This document shows positions 44,247 through 55,334 of a stretch of 64,000 nt of DNA, piece after piece. The translations under genes were made by a program, and so were the position numbers. Within the stretch, counting starts at the first letter, position 1; every line of letters begins with the position of its first letter. Source of the DNA: Methylobacterium sp. 10. Lineage in GTDB: Bacteria > Pseudomonadota > Alphaproteobacteria > Rhizobiales > Beijerinckiaceae. The notes under the pieces were generated by a model, which had not been told where the DNA came from, did no database searches, and saw only the letters and a list, made by a program, of their open reading frames with translations. The stretch is from contig NZ_KI912577.1 in assembly GCF_000519085.1 (NCBI RefSeq), positions 3,590,035 to 3,654,034 on the forward strand, in the 5' to 3' direction.

Positions 44247-44397
44247 CGGGGGCGGGTGACAGGGGAGAGGACCGAAACTTGCTTCACCGTCGGTGTGCCT
44301 TCGCGCACGCCGGCGCCGGATCCAGTCGCAATCCAGAGACATTGGAGAGCGAGGCTGAGCGTCATCCGATGCGAAGCACCGAGAGGTGGAGATGCCG

Positions 44398-44859
44398 ATG
44401 CCGGTCCTCAATCCGACGATGATGATCGGCCTGCCGCTGCTCGGCCTCGTCCTTGCGGCTCCCGCGGTCGCCAGGTCGGTTCCTGCAAAGCCGGTCTGGG
44501 CCACCGGCACCTTCGTCTATGCCGACCTCTGCACCGATACGGAGAGCGGCGAGCGGGCAGGGCGGCGGATCGTCCTCAAGCGTTCCCCCACCGGCGACGT
44601 GCTGTCCTACGAAACCCCGTCGCGGTCGGCGCGGGCCGAGGCCGTGACCGTCGAAGACGCGACCAGGGAGCTGTCGTTCCGGGTCGGCGGCGAGGAGGGA
44701 GGCTTCGCCTTCCGCGGCACCCTGGCGACGGACGCCCTGGTCGGCACGGTGGAGGACGAGGCCGGAACCCGGCCGCTGCGCCTGCGGAGAATCCTGCGGT
44801 CCCATGCCCACGAGGCCTGCCCCGGCGAGGTCACGGGGTCGATCGGGACGAGGCCCTGA
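44398..44859 (+). CDS. Exported hypothetical protein
   Basis: The 153-residue protein has a signal peptide (MMIGLPLLGLVLAAPAVARS). The mature part has one Cys near the start (YADLCTDTESG), several beta strands (RRIVLKRSPTGDVLSYE, ELSFRVGGEEGGFAFRG) and a final Cys. The ATG at 44398 is chosen, with GGTGGAG six bases upstream. No family is recognised. Confidence 0.65.
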   Translation: MPVLNPTMMIGLPLLGLVLAAPAVARSVPAKPVWATGTFVYADLCTDTESGERAGRRIVLKRSPTGDVLSYETPSRSARAEAVTVEDATRELSFRVGGEEGGFAFRGTLATDALVGTVEDEAGTRPLRLRRILRSHAHEACPGEVTGSIGTRP

Positions 44860-44902
44860 TCCGTCTGGGCCGGAACGGCCGCCCTGGTCTAAGGTCGGCT
44901 CC

Positions 44903-45418
44903 ATGAAGACCTTCCCCGTCCTGTTCCTCGCCGCCCTTGTCCTGTCGCCGCCGGCGGAGGCCCGTTCGACGAGGCGGGCCGAATCCTGCGACGGGCTCAC
45001 CGCACGGATGATCCGCGCCACTGGCGCCTCTCTGGCCGGACGCGAAGGGTCATTGTCGGTGTTCCGCGCCTGGGATGCCGACCGCATGACCCTCGCATGC
45101 CGGGCTCCCGCACGGATGACGTTCTGGTCGCAGAATCGCGAGCCCGCCGGAGCGTATTTCGTCCTGATCGGGCTGGCCGCCGAAGGGTTGGTCGGCGCCC
45201 GGGCAGAGGAGGTCGAAGCCCTGGCCCGCACGCTCCATCACCGCGCTCTGGTCACGGGGATGCCCCAGGCGGGGCGGGCGGGGCGGGCGGCGCTCCGCTG
45301 CGAGACCGGCGGCTCGGCGACGGCGGAGCCGGCCGGGGTCCACTGCGTACTCGTCTCGCACCGCACTCCGGTTCTGCGCCGCCGCGCCGGACTTTTCCCC
45401 GGGCGTGAGCCGGTCTAG
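44903..45418 (+). CDS. Exported hypothetical protein
   Basis: The 171-residue protein starts with a clear signal peptide ([17 protein letters not shown]). The mature region has several Cys ([46 protein letters not shown]) and mixed helices and strands. The ATG at 44903 has AAGG upstream; the in-frame extension is not protein-like. It ends 10 bases before kdsA. No family is recognised. Confidence 0.65.
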   Translation: MKTFPVLFLAALVLSPPAEARSTRRAESCDGLTARMIRATGASLAGREGSLSVFRAWDADRMTLACRAPARMTFWSQNREPAGAYFVLIGLAAEGLVGARAEEVEALARTLHHRALVTGMPQAGRAGRAALRCETGGSATAEPAGVHCVLVSHRTPVLRRRAGLFPGREPV

Positions 45419-45428
45419 ACCAACCTCC

Positions 45429-46286
45429 ATGTCAGATCTCGCTCGCTCCCCCGCCGGCCCCGTCGTGATGGCGGGGGCCACCGCTTTCGCCAACCACCTG
45501 CCCTTCGCCCTCATCGCCGGCCCGTGCCAGCTCGAGAGCCGCGACCACGCCATCGAGATCGCCGACGCCCTCAAGGGCATGACCGACCGTCTCGGGATCG
45601 GCCTCGTGTTCAAGGGCTCGTTCGACAAGGCCAATCGGACCTCCGGCTCCACCGCGCGCGGCCTCGGCCTCGCCGGGGCGCTGCCGATCTTCGCCGAGAT
45701 CAAGGAGCGGTTCGGCCTGCCCGTCCTCACCGACGTCCATGAGGCCGGTCAGTGCGCGCCGGCGGCGGAGGTCATCGACGTCCTCCAGATCCCGGCCTTC
45801 CTGTGCCGGCAGACCGACCTGCTCCTGGCGGCCGCCGCCACGGGCCGGGTGGTGAACGTGAAGAAGGGCCAGTTCCTGGCTCCCTGGGACATGGCCCACG
45901 TGGCCGCCAAGGTGACGAAGGCCGGCAATCCCAACGTCCTCGTCACCGAGCGCGGCGCCTCGTTCGGCTACAACACGCTGGTCTCCGACATGCGCAGCCT
46001 GCCGATCATGGCGCAGGTCACGCACGGCGCCCCCGTCGTGTTCGACGCGACCCACTCGGTGCAGCAGCCGGGCGGGCAGGGCGCCACCTCCGGCGGGCAG
46101 CGCGAGTTCGTGGCGGTTCTGGCCCGTGCCGCCGTGGCGGTGGGGGTCGCCGGCCTGTTCATCGAGACCCATCCCGATCCGGACCATGCCCCGTCGGACG
46201 GCCCCAACATGGTTCCTCTAAAGGCGATGCCGGCGTTACTGGAAACCCTGCAGGCTTTCGATCGGCTTGCAAAGTCGAGCACCTGA
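45429..46286 (+). CDS. kdsA: 3-deoxy-8-phosphooctulonate synthase
   Basis: The 285-residue enzyme condenses arabinose-5-phosphate and phosphoenolpyruvate to Kdo-8-phosphate for lipopolysaccharide core. It shows the family motifs [49 protein letters not shown] and [11 protein letters not shown] Cys in the LCRQ segment is normal. Length fits the family. The ATG at 45429 is used; 24 bases upstream a GTG is also in frame. Confidence 0.95.
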   Translation: MSDLARSPAGPVVMAGATAFANHLPFALIAGPCQLESRDHAIEIADALKGMTDRLGIGLVFKGSFDKANRTSGSTARGLGLAGALPIFAEIKERFGLPVLTDVHEAGQCAPAAEVIDVLQIPAFLCRQTDLLLAAAATGRVVNVKKGQFLAPWDMAHVAAKVTKAGNPNVLVTERGASFGYNTLVSDMRSLPIMAQVTHGAPVVFDATHSVQQPGGQGATSGGQREFVAVLARAAVAVGVAGLFIETHPDPDHAPSDGPNMVPLKAMPALLETLQAFDRLAKSST

Positions 46287-46390
46287 TCGGAACTCTCCGC
46301 TCAGAATCGTTGGAGCGGCCGTGACAATGGAACCAACTCGTCTTCATCTCGTTGTTCTCGCTTGAGCGTGACAACGATTTGAGGAGCCCC

Positions 46391-46729
46391 ATGCGCAAGT
46401 TCGCACTGATCACGGCCGTTACCCTTTCCCTCGGCGCCATGGCTGCCGGAACGGCGGCAGAAGCCCGCCCCGGACATGGTCACGGCTACGGTCGCGGCGG
46501 CCATGGTGGTTATGCCCATGGCGGGTATGGTCATCGCGGTTATGGCAATCGCGGCTACGCCTATGGCGGCGGGCGTCGCCGTGGCATCGGAACCGGCGCT
46601 GCAGTCGGCCTCGGCATTGCCGGCTTGGCAGCCGGCGCCATCGCGGCCGGAGCCGCGCGGGATTCCTACAACAACAACGGTTATGGCCGGCCTGCCTACG
46701 GTCGACCCGCCTACGGTTACGGCTACTAG
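46391..46729 (+). CDS. Exported Gly/Tyr/His-rich repeat protein
   Basis: The 112-residue protein has a signal peptide (MRKFALITAVTLSLGAMAAG, cleaved after AEA) and a mature part of GHGY, GGYAHGGYGH and RGYGNRGY repeats, then a Gly/Ala hydrophobic segment (GAAVGLGIAGLAAGAIAAGA) and a Tyr/Pro-rich tail. It is a paralogue of the protein at 26021. GAGGAG lies before the ATG. A strong intrinsic terminator follows. Confidence 0.8.
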   Translation: MRKFALITAVTLSLGAMAAGTAAEARPGHGHGYGRGGHGGYAHGGYGHRGYGNRGYAYGGGRRRGIGTGAAVGLGIAGLAAGAIAAGAARDSYNNNGYGRPAYGRPAYGYGY

Positions 46730-46760
46730 GCCGACATACCCGAAACCTTGTGCGCGAAGG

Positions 46761-46790
46761 ACGGCCGGTTTTCACCGGCCGTCTTTTTTT
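46761..46790 (+). terminator. Intrinsic terminator after the Gly/Tyr-rich gene
   Basis: ACGGCCGGT and ACCGGCCGT form a perfect nine-base-pair stem with a TTTC loop, directly followed by C and seven T. It lies 32 bases after the stop of the Gly/Tyr-rich gene. This is a textbook rho-independent terminator on the plus strand. Confidence 0.92.
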
Positions 46791-46872
46791 GTGTTCCGAT
46801 CCCGGCCGCATGGCGGGATGGGCTGCACGGTTGCACGGAGTCCCCGTTTCGAACGGGTGGGGACCTCGCACA

Positions 46873-47391
46873 ATGCCGATCATCGCAGCCGTCTTCGGCG
46901 CCTTCATCGCCGGACTGATCTACTGGATCAAGTACGGCAACGGGATGGAGCATATCGACAACGCGGTGCGAGACTGGCGCGGCACCCGCCGCCGGATGGC
47001 GAGCGAGCGGCAGATCCGCTCCGCACCCCTGCGCTCCCTCCGCCATCCCGCCGATGCAGCCGGCGTCCTGATGGACATGGTCGCCCGTCTCCGTGGCGTA
47101 CCGACGCCCGAGCAGGAGGCCGTCATCACGGCACGGATGCGCGGCATCGTGGAGGCCGGGGACGACCTCGATACCCGGATGGTGTTCGTCCGCGACGCCG
47201 CCGCGCAGGCTCCCGATACGAGGCTGGCAATCAAGGTCCTGGCCCCGGTCCTGCACGATGCCCTGAGTTTCGCGGAGCGAGACCATTTCGCCGACATGCT
47301 CCGGACGGTCGCGGAGGTCCATCAAGGTCCCACCGAGGCACAGGAACGCCTGATCGACGAGATCGTCCGCGCCATCGCCGAAGATCGGTGA
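46873..47391 (+). CDS. Hypothetical membrane-anchored helical protein
   Basis: The 172-residue product has an N-terminal membrane helix (PIIAAVFGAFIAGLIYWI) and then a helical cytoplasmic part (AARLRGV-like repeats, MLRTVAEVHQGPTEAQERLI) that vaguely resembles TerB. The ATG at 46873 is chosen because the longer frame from 46750 runs through the terminator. It is convergent with queF. The function is unknown. Confidence 0.65.
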   Translation: MPIIAAVFGAFIAGLIYWIKYGNGMEHIDNAVRDWRGTRRRMASERQIRSAPLRSLRHPADAAGVLMDMVARLRGVPTPEQEAVITARMRGIVEAGDDLDTRMVFVRDAAAQAPDTRLAIKVLAPVLHDALSFAERDHFADMLRTVAEVHQGPTEAQERLIDEIVRAIAEDR

Positions 47392-47415
47392 GGCACGATG
47401 CGGCTTCGCCGATGC

Positions 47416-47883
47416 TCAGCCGCGGCCGCGATAGGGTGCGATGCCCTGATCCGGGAGCCAGATGGCTTTCGGCGGCTCGCCGGTCTGCCAGAACACGTCG
47501 ATGGGTATGCCACCGCGCGCGTTCCAGTACCCGCCGATGCGGAAGTACCGGGGCTTGAGCAGGTCGACGAGGGTGAGGCCGATGCCGACGGTGCAATCCT
47601 CGTGGAAGGCACCGTGGTTGCGGAACGCGCCGAGATAGAGTTTCAGCGACTTCGATTCCACGAGCCAGAGGTCGGGCACGTAGTCGATCATCAGGATGCC
47701 GAAATCGGGCTGGCCGGTCACCGGGCAGATCGAGGTGAATTCCGGCGCGGTGAAACGCGCCAGGTAATCGGTCTTGGGGTGCGGATTCGGCACCCGGTCC
47801 AGGCGCGCCGCCTCCGGAGAGGCGGGCAGGGGGGTGGCCTGGCCGAGCTGCAGGCCGTCGGAGGAGGGGGGCGGGCTGGTCAT
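47416..47883 (-). CDS. queF: NADPH-dependent preQ0 reductase QueF
   Basis: The 155-residue enzyme reduces 7-cyano-7-deazaguanine to preQ1 in queuosine synthesis. Catalytic Cys and Asp lie in [15 protein letters not shown], the substrate-binding motif is [10 protein letters not shown], and FHEDCTVGI and YFRIGGYW are as expected for the short type I form. It stands alone on the minus strand. Start and length fit the family. Confidence 0.95.
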   Translation of the reverse strand: MTSPPPSSDGLQLGQATPLPASPEAARLDRVPNPHPKTDYLARFTAPEFTSICPVTGQPDFGILMIDYVPDLWLVESKSLKLYLGAFRNHGAFHEDCTVGIGLTLVDLLKPRYFRIGGYWNARGGIPIDVFWQTGEPPKAIWLPDQGIAPYRGRG

Positions 47884-49517
<1,634 letters not shown>

Positions 49518-49570
49518 CGCGCGGGGCGCGCATCCGAAATACGGGTGGCCCTCCTTCATCGCATTGACAG

Positions 49571-49607
49571 ACGGCCACACCTTCGCGTGCATCGAGGGTG
49601 TGGCCGT
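49571..49607 (+). terminator. Hairpin terminator after enolase
   Basis: ACGGCCACACC and GGTGTGGCCGT form a perfect 11-base-pair stem around a 15-base loop, 54 bases after the enolase stop. It is followed by TTTC rather than a long T run, so it is probable but not fully typical. Confidence 0.7.
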
Positions 49608-49682
49608 TTCGCCTGCATATGCGTTGTCCCCGGACACGGCCTCCCTCTCTGGAGCCGATGAAGAGGGACGTAACCGCCCACC

Positions 49683-50099
49683 ATGACTCCACCCGACGCA
49701 TTGACCGTCTACTACGACGGGGCCTGTCCGCTCTGTTCCGCCGAGATCCGGACCTACCGGCGCAGCCGCGGGGCCGAACGCCTCGCCTTCGTCGATGTCA
49801 GCGGCGACGATGCCCCCGCTACGCTCGGTCCCGATCTCAGTCGGGAAGCCGCGCGGGCGCGTTTCCATGTCCGGGACGAACAGGGCCGTCTCGCCTCCGG
49901 GGCGTCGGGCTTCATCCGGCTCTGGCGCGAGCTGCCCGGTTGGAACTGGCTCGCGTCCCTGGCGAGTCTGCCCGGGATGCCGATCCTGGCCGAGGCCGCC
50001 TATCGCCGGTTCCTGCCCCTGCGCCCTCATCTCGCCAGGCTGTTCTCCCGGTTCTCGGGGACCTCCTGCGACACCGCCTGCCGCCCACCGAAGGCGTGA
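49683..50099 (+). CDS. DCC-family (DUF393) thiol protein
   Basis: The 138-residue protein begins with the family motif LTVYYDGACPLCSAEIRTYR, which contains the Asp and the two Cys of the DCC name, and keeps FVDVSGDDA and FIRLWRELPG. The fold is thioredoxin-like, and members are predicted oxidoreductases. The C-terminus has two extra Cys (SCDTACRPP). It lies downstream of enolase on the same strand, but behind a terminator. Confidence 0.85.
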   Translation: MTPPDALTVYYDGACPLCSAEIRTYRRSRGAERLAFVDVSGDDAPATLGPDLSREAARARFHVRDEQGRLASGASGFIRLWRELPGWNWLASLASLPGMPILAEAAYRRFLPLRPHLARLFSRFSGTSCDTACRPPKA

Positions 50100-50223
50100 T
50101 ACCAGGCCTTCCGCCGGATCGTGACAGCGCGGACGATCCACGCCTATCGTTCAACACCGGCGTCCTGGCACTGGCGGTGAACATGGCCGCAGGCTTCGCG
50201 CAGCATTGAGCGCGGAGGAGGGA

Positions 50224-51105
50224 TCAGGCTCCCTTCGCCCGTCTCCCGACGAGATCGCTGTCCTCAGGCTCCGTCAGCGCCATCGCCTCGCCGGTCTTGT
50301 CAGCGCCTTGCCGCGTGCGCCGACGGTCGCCGCTGCGCGTGAGCATGAGATAGAGGGAGTGGGGATTGGTGAGGAGGTATCGCCAGAACAGGCGCCGGGG
50401 CTCCTGCACCAGCCGCCAGAGCCATTCGAACCCGACCCGCTGAACCCAGGCCGGTGCCCTGCTGCGGCTTCCGGAGAGGAAGTTGAACAGGCCGCCGGAG
50501 GTCTTGATCAGGGCGACGTTCCGCAAGACCGGCCCATAATCCCGCACGAAGGCCTGCTCGCGCGGAACCCCCAGGGCGATCCAGAGAATGTCCGGCGCCA
50601 GGGCGTCGATCTCCATGATCTTGTCCGTCAGCGCGTCGCCCGTGAGGTAACCGTGGTGATGACCGACGATGCGCAGCGCCGGATACAGGCGCCGCGTCGT
50701 CGCCACCGCCGCGCTATTCTCGTCCTCGGTGGCGCCGTAGAGATAGAAGGTCAGGCCCTCCGCAGCGGCCTTGCGGGCGATCTCGTGATAGAGGTCGGTG
50801 GTGGCGACCCGGACGGGCAGGGCACGGTCGCCGACGAAGCGTGACACCGTCACCATCGGCTGTCCGTCGGCACTGATGAGATCGGCCGTGTCCACCAGTC
50901 TGGCGAACTCGGCATCCCGTGCGTGTCGCGACATCACCTCGCCGTTGGCCGAGGTGACGTAGAGGGGCGTTCCAGGTCGTGAATGGACGCGCACGGCCTC
51001 GGCCATCCTATCTACGGTCTCCTGCATTCCCAGAGCCGCGATCGGCATCCCGCCGAGAAACGTGACGGGAACCTGCCCGAGGACGGCCCGGGACGGCGTC
51101 GTCAT
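50224..51105 (-). CDS. WecG/TagA/CpsF-family glycosyltransferase
   Basis: The 293-residue enzyme has the family core VTSANGEVMSRHARDAEF, LISADGQPMV, FYLYGATEDENSA, LWIALGVPREQAF and the GGLFNFLSGSRSRAPAWVQR region with the conserved WLWRL. It would transfer a sugar (often N-acetylmannosamine type) to a lipid-linked acceptor on the cytoplasmic face. Its ATG overlaps the stop of the chain-length gene (ATGA), so it is co-translated. The last 30 residues are polar and likely disordered. Confidence 0.92.
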   Translation of the reverse strand: MTTPSRAVLGQVPVTFLGGMPIAALGMQETVDRMAEAVRVHSRPGTPLYVTSANGEVMSRHARDAEFARLVDTADLISADGQPMVTVSRFVGDRALPVRVATTDLYHEIARKAAAEGLTFYLYGATEDENSAAVATTRRLYPALRIVGHHHGYLTGDALTDKIMEIDALAPDILWIALGVPREQAFVRDYGPVLRNVALIKTSGGLFNFLSGSRSRAPAWVQRVGFEWLWRLVQEPRRLFWRYLLTNPHSLYLMLTRSGDRRRTRQGADKTGEAMALTEPEDSDLVGRRAKGA

Positions 51106-53084
51106 CGCCTCCCTCCGACCAGAGCGGCAGCGCCCGAAACGCTGAACGATGCGGTCGAGGCGCGCTTCCCCCCGGCACGCTTAGCCGAGGCGGGTGTGTC
51201 GAACGACGGTGTCACGGCCTGTTCCGGTTCGAGGGGCGGCTTTGGTTTGGGATAAGATTCGGGTTTGGGACGGGTATGGGATCTCGCCGGAGGTGCCGGC
51301 TCCACGGTGCGTGTCGGCTCGGCTCGCGCTACGGGTTCGACGGCCGGCTTGCTATCCGCCTCCTTCGCTCCGTTCCGAAAGAAAGCCATGGGCGATCGCC
51401 GGGGTGCGGGGAGATCGGCCGCCCGGAAGGCGCGAGGGGTCGCGGGGATCCGGCTGTCCCTGGTGGCGCGCGGCGGGACCGGCGCCTCGACCGAACGGGA
51501 TGGCGGGGTCGGCTCGGGAGGTTGCTTGGCCAGCGGGGCTTCTTTGACTAGCGGGGCTTCTTTGACTAGCGGGGCTTCTTTGACTAGCGGGGCTTGCGTC
51601 TGCTCGGACGCCTGCGCTGCCACGAAAACCTGGGACGGCCTCGACACGCGGCCCGGCCGCCCGAAACGCGCCCAGTCATCGAGCAGGGCGAGGAGAGCGC
51701 CGAGGCCGAGCCCCGCGAGGAGGCCCATCATCATCAGCGTGCGCGCCGGCGGCGGGAAGCTGCGCATGATCGGCTTCGTCGCCGGGGAGACGACACGGGC
51801 ATTGCCCATGTCGAGATAGGCCTGCTGGCCGGTCTCGCGCGAGCGGGTGAGGAAGGCCTCGTAGACCGAGCGGCTGGCCTCGGCCTCCCGCTCGAGTTCG
51901 CGCAGGCGGATCGAGGCCTGGGCGAGACCGACCGTGCGGCCCTTGGCCTGGTCGAAGTTCTTCTCGAGGGCGGATGCCGTGGCCCGCGCCTTGGCGAGGT
52001 CGGTCTGCGCCGCCTGGGCGAAGCGGGCGACCTCCTGATCGATGGAGCGCCGCGCCTGGGCGACCTGCTTGGCCATGGAGGAGACGGAAGGGTGGCGCGG
52101 CCCGAGTTCGTTGGTGAGCTCGGCCTGGCGCCGGGTGAGTTCCGCGTACTGGCCGCGCAAGCCAGCCACGGTCTGCGAGGCGAGGACATCGTCCGTCGCC
52201 CCGGCATCCAGGCCGGCGCGGGCGATGCGCTGGCTCTGCTCGACGCGGGCCTGCGCCTCCACGACGCGCGCGCGGGCGGCGGCGAGTTGCGCGTTGATCT
52301 GGGTCAGTTGCTGGTCGCTGACGAGGGCGTCGCGGGTGCCCACGAGGCCGGTCTCGGCCCGGTAAGCCTGAACCCGGTTCTCAGCGGCGTTGAGCGCGTT
52401 GCGCAATTCGCCGAGGCGCGCGGTGAGGCCGGAATTGGCGCGGTTGGCGGCGTCCGTCCGGGTGGCGGCATCCTCGGCGAGGTAGGCCGCCACGACCGCG
52501 TTGGCGAGGCGGGCAGCCTTCGCCGCCTCCCGAGACCAGACCGAGACGTCGATCACATAGGTCCGGCCCGTCCGGCGCACGGAGAGGCGCTGCTGCAGCA
52601 GGGCGATCGCCGCATTCGCGTCGCCCTCGGCATCCGGCGGCGCGTCCGGGCTCCCGAGGCCCAGGGCGGCGCCGATCTTCGAAAGCATCCCACCGCCGGA
52701 CGCGGCCGCGAACTCGTCGTCCTTGGTAAGACCCGTGGCATCGACGGCCCGGCGCAGCACGCTGCTTGAGGTGATGAGTCGGGTCTGGCTCTCCACCACG
52801 CTCTGATAGGCGTTGGAATCCTGGCCGCCGGTGGTCAACTCGCGGGAGACCAGATTCAGGTCGCGCGGGTCGATATAGATCTGCGCCTCGGCGGTGTAGC
52901 GCGGGGTCAGCATCTTCCCCACGATGAGGCCGATCCCGGCCAGGATGAAGGCGCAGGCCAGAATCCAGACGATGCGCCGGCGCAGTGCGGAGAAGACGCC
53001 CCCCACGGACAGGCGATATGCGCTCCGCTCCGGATCGGCCGCGCCGGGCCTGCCGGATGCCGGGGGATCGTCGTAGACCAACAT
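51102..53084 (-). CDS. Wzz/GumC-type polysaccharide chain-length protein
   Basis: The 660-residue inner-membrane protein has a first membrane helix (RIVWILACAFILAGIGLI), a Wzz domain with PRYTAEAQIYIDPRDLNLVS, a long periplasmic coiled coil (about 220-420) and a second helix (TLMMMGLLAGLGLGALLAL). The cytoplasmic tail of about 200 residues is Pro/Ala/Lys-rich and has no Walker A, so it is not a tyrosine kinase fusion. Start: ATG at 53084 with GGGAGG six bases upstream; the frame to 53246 runs into the promoter. It regulates or drives chain export with partners. Confidence 0.9.
   Translation of the reverse strand: MLVYDDPPASGRPGAADPERSAYRLSVGGVFSALRRRIVWILACAFILAGIGLIVGKMLTPRYTAEAQIYIDPRDLNLVSRELTTGGQDSNAYQSVVESQTRLITSSSVLRRAVDATGLTKDDEFAAASGGGMLSKIGAALGLGSPDAPPDAEGDANAAIALLQQRLSVRRTGRTYVIDVSVWSREAAKAARLANAVVAAYLAEDAATRTDAANRANSGLTARLGELRNALNAAENRVQAYRAETGLVGTRDALVSDQQLTQINAQLAAARARVVEAQARVEQSQRIARAGLDAGATDDVLASQTVAGLRGQYAELTRRQAELTNELGPRHPSVSSMAKQVAQARRSIDQEVARFAQAAQTDLAKARATASALEKNFDQAKGRTVGLAQASIRLRELEREAEASRSVYEAFLTRSRETGQQAYLDMGNARVVSPATKPIMRSFPPPARTLMMMGLLAGLGLGALLALLDDWARFGRPGRVSRPSQVFVAAQASEQTQAPLVKEAPLVKEAPLVKEAPLAKQPPEPTPPSRSVEAPVPPRATRDSRIPATPRAFRAADLPAPRRSPMAFFRNGAKEADSKPAVEPVARAEPTRTVEPAPPARSHTRPKPESYPKPKPPLEPEQAVTPSFDTPASAKRAGGKRASTASFSVSGAAALVGGRR
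51532..51594. repeat. 18-bp tandem repeat in the Wzz-type gene
   Basis: AGCGGGGCTTCTTTGACT occurs three times in perfect tandem and then in part. It codes for the hexapeptide repeat APLVKE in the disordered tail. Identical copies indicate recent slippage. Copy number may vary among strains. Confidence 0.85.
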
Positions 53085-53406
53085 CAATCGCCTCCCAACA
53101 TCACTGCGTTTCGAGGATACACGGGCCCCGGCGAGCACCGGGATTGCTGGCGTGACGATCCCGCTTCCATCCGTCCCTGTCCCGAGCCGGCACACTTCGT
53201 GGAGCACACGACCGAATGCACGAGGGGATAGCAACTGCGAGTCCAAATTAGATTAAATTCTCAGTCGATCATCAATGAATGCGTCACAACGCGAAACGAT
53301 GATGAATCTCGTCTTTACGCGGTCCACCGGAGACGGATGGGACGTCTGACGACATGCTGTCGTCACCACGCCGGACGGGACGAAAAGCCCCCGGATGCGG
53401 TCGGGA
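53085..53406. promoter_or_regulatory. Leader region of the chain-length gene
   Basis: This 322-base region lies between the deacetylase gene end and the chain-length gene start, both on the minus strand. A lower-GC patch at about 53235-53285 (AAATTAGATTAAATTCTC) is a likely promoter region. No small gene or stable hairpin was recognised. It may also hold the deacetylase terminator. Confidence 0.45.
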
Positions 53407-54285
53407 TCACGGGTCGCGCGGGCCGCCCTCCGCGAGACGCACCGAGGTCTCGCTCGACTGGCGGGATGCCTCCTCAATGGGGCACCGCTCCCCGGCGATA
53501 CCACGAGCCCGCGCCATCCCCTCCGCGATCGAGACGACCGGTATGCCCCGCCGGCCGGCGGCCGAGAGGGTGGCCTCCAGCAGGCCGGGGGAGCAGCCGT
53601 AGGGGCTCGCTCCCTCGGCGACATCGTGACCGAAGAAGACGACCCAGCCGTTACGCGCCACCGCCTCGTCCATCAGGCGCGCGAGAAGGCCGGCGTCGAG
53701 GCAGCGGTCGAAGAGCGGGTTCGCGCGCAGGAAATAACGGTCGATGCGGCCGGTATTCAGGCCCGGCACGATGCTGCGGCCCGACCCGTAGGTCCGGCTG
53801 AGTACGCGCTTTGCGGCCAGCGATGCATACCCGTAGGGAAAGGCGAAATTTTCCAGCGTCAGTCCGGGCACGAGGGCGGCGAATGCGTCCCGGTTGCGCC
53901 CGATATCTGCGGCGAAGTCCCCTGCGTCGAGGGTGGGAACCAAGCTGTGGTCATGGGTATGGCAGCCGATTTCGTGCCCGCGGCGATGGATATCCGCCAG
54001 GGCCTCGACCCCGGCGACCCGCCAATGCTCGGTGGCGGTGCCGAGGAGGGTGCGGGAGACGTAGAACGTGCCCTTGGCGCCATGGGCGTCGAGGAGGGCG
54101 GCCCCTGTGCTGCAGGCCGTGTCAGGCACGTCGTCGAAGGTGATGCTCACCATCGGGCCATGCAGATGGGGGAGCGCGGGCGCGGTCGGGACATGCCGCG
54201 ACAGACGATGCGAGAGCCGGGCCCGCAGCGAGAGCCGGGCCTTGAGTTCGGTCGCATCGCGATCGAGGAGGGCGTCGGGGGTCAT
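53407..54285 (-). CDS. NodB-type polysaccharide deacetylase
   Basis: The 292-residue enzyme has NodB motifs: VSITFDDVPDTACSTG (motif 1, catalytic Asp), RGHEIGCHTHDHSLVP (motif 2, zinc-binding His pair) and ENFAFPYGYAS (motif 3). It would remove N- or O-acetyl groups from the polymer or a precursor. No signal peptide is seen at the chosen start, ATG at 54285, which overlaps the methyltransferase stop by four bases. The last 25 residues are polar. Normal family length. Confidence 0.88.
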   Translation of the reverse strand: MTPDALLDRDATELKARLSLRARLSHRLSRHVPTAPALPHLHGPMVSITFDDVPDTACSTGAALLDAHGAKGTFYVSRTLLGTATEHWRVAGVEALADIHRRGHEIGCHTHDHSLVPTLDAGDFAADIGRNRDAFAALVPGLTLENFAFPYGYASLAAKRVLSRTYGSGRSIVPGLNTGRIDRYFLRANPLFDRCLDAGLLARLMDEAVARNGWVVFFGHDVAEGASPYGCSPGLLEATLSAAGRRGIPVVSIAEGMARARGIAGERCPIEEASRQSSETSVRLAEGGPRDP

Positions 54286-55085
54286 TGCGACGTCGGATGC
54301 CCGGCCCGCTTGCGCAGCACGAGATGATAGTCTCCGTGCCGCAGGTTGATGCGCCGTCCCGCCGCCAGGTTCGCCAGATCCGTGACGCCGTCGACGAGAG
54401 CGGCCAGCCGAGGACGGCGCACCCGCATCTCCGCGTAGCGCGGGCTCTCGTAGACGCGCTCGTAGACGGGTTCGAGCCCGACGCGATCGAGGAACGGCTT
54501 CAGCCGGGCCGGCAGGACGAGCGGGTGGTAATGCACCGGGAACGGAGGCTCGCCCGGTTCGCCCGCCCGCTGGTGACCGCGGATATGGCGGTAGAACCAG
54601 ACGTGGAACCAGTGCGGCGAATACTTCGTCACGAGGCCGGAGAGCGAGCGCGGATGCGGTGCCCCGATGAGCAGGAGGCCACCGGGCTTCAGGCATTCGG
54701 CGAAGCGCTCCATCGCCGCCCCGACATCCGGAAGATGCTCGATGACGTTGTAGCTCGTCACCAAGTCGAAGGTCCGGGGCGTGAAGCGGTGGACCTGCAC
54801 ATCGCCGCAGACCACCGTCTCGGCGTAGGCGTTGTTGCTCACCTGGGTCGGGTCGATATCGACCACGGTCACGCGGGAGCGGCGCAGCACCGAGACCGGA
54901 AGATAGGAGGACGCCCCGCCGCCGGCCTCATAGACCGAGACCTCGCCCGCCGGAAGCAGCGCCTCCAGGATTTCGTGGACCTTCGCGAGGCTGAACCCGG
55001 CCTCGCCGGCCGGCATCTCCGTGTCGTGGTGGAGATCCTCCAGCGCGACCTGCCGCGCCATCGTGGCGGTGTCGTCCTGTGCCAT
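54282..55085 (-). CDS. SAM-dependent methyltransferase
   Basis: The 267-residue protein has a Rossmann class I fold with SAM motif SVYEAGGGASSYLPVSVL (motif I), VTVVDIDPTQV (motif II), FDLVTSYNVIEHLPD (motif III region) and CLKPGGLLLIGAPHP. The C-terminal half has an added region (HWFHVWFYRHIRGHQ) that may bind substrate. The start at 55085 is chosen, with GGAG ten bases before; ATG at 55094 is too close to it. By location it would methylate a sugar or lipid intermediate. Confidence 0.85.
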   Translation of the reverse strand: MAQDDTATMARQVALEDLHHDTEMPAGEAGFSLAKVHEILEALLPAGEVSVYEAGGGASSYLPVSVLRRSRVTVVDIDPTQVSNNAYAETVVCGDVQVHRFTPRTFDLVTSYNVIEHLPDVGAAMERFAECLKPGGLLLIGAPHPRSLSGLVTKYSPHWFHVWFYRHIRGHQRAGEPGEPPFPVHYHPLVLPARLKPFLDRVGLEPVYERVYESPRYAEMRVRRPRLAALVDGVTDLANLAAGRRINLRHGDYHLVLRKRAGHPTSQ

Positions 55086-55334
55086 GGCCTGCATGCTCCG
55101 TCTCTATTCCGTCGTGATGGGGCAAGACGGGATCGAGGACTTCTGCGAGGGCATGGGAGGGGATCCGCCTTCCGGAAAGCGCGTCGACCGTGCTCTCGCA
55201 CATGACACGGCAAATCTTACTTTTCCAAGTACCGGGCTCGCGGAAACGTATTCGTACTCATGTCGATCGCCGTCGTCCTTAATCACCCACGAGCGATTTG
55301 CCTCGGCACGTCCGTGGGCAGGGGGAAGGCCGCC

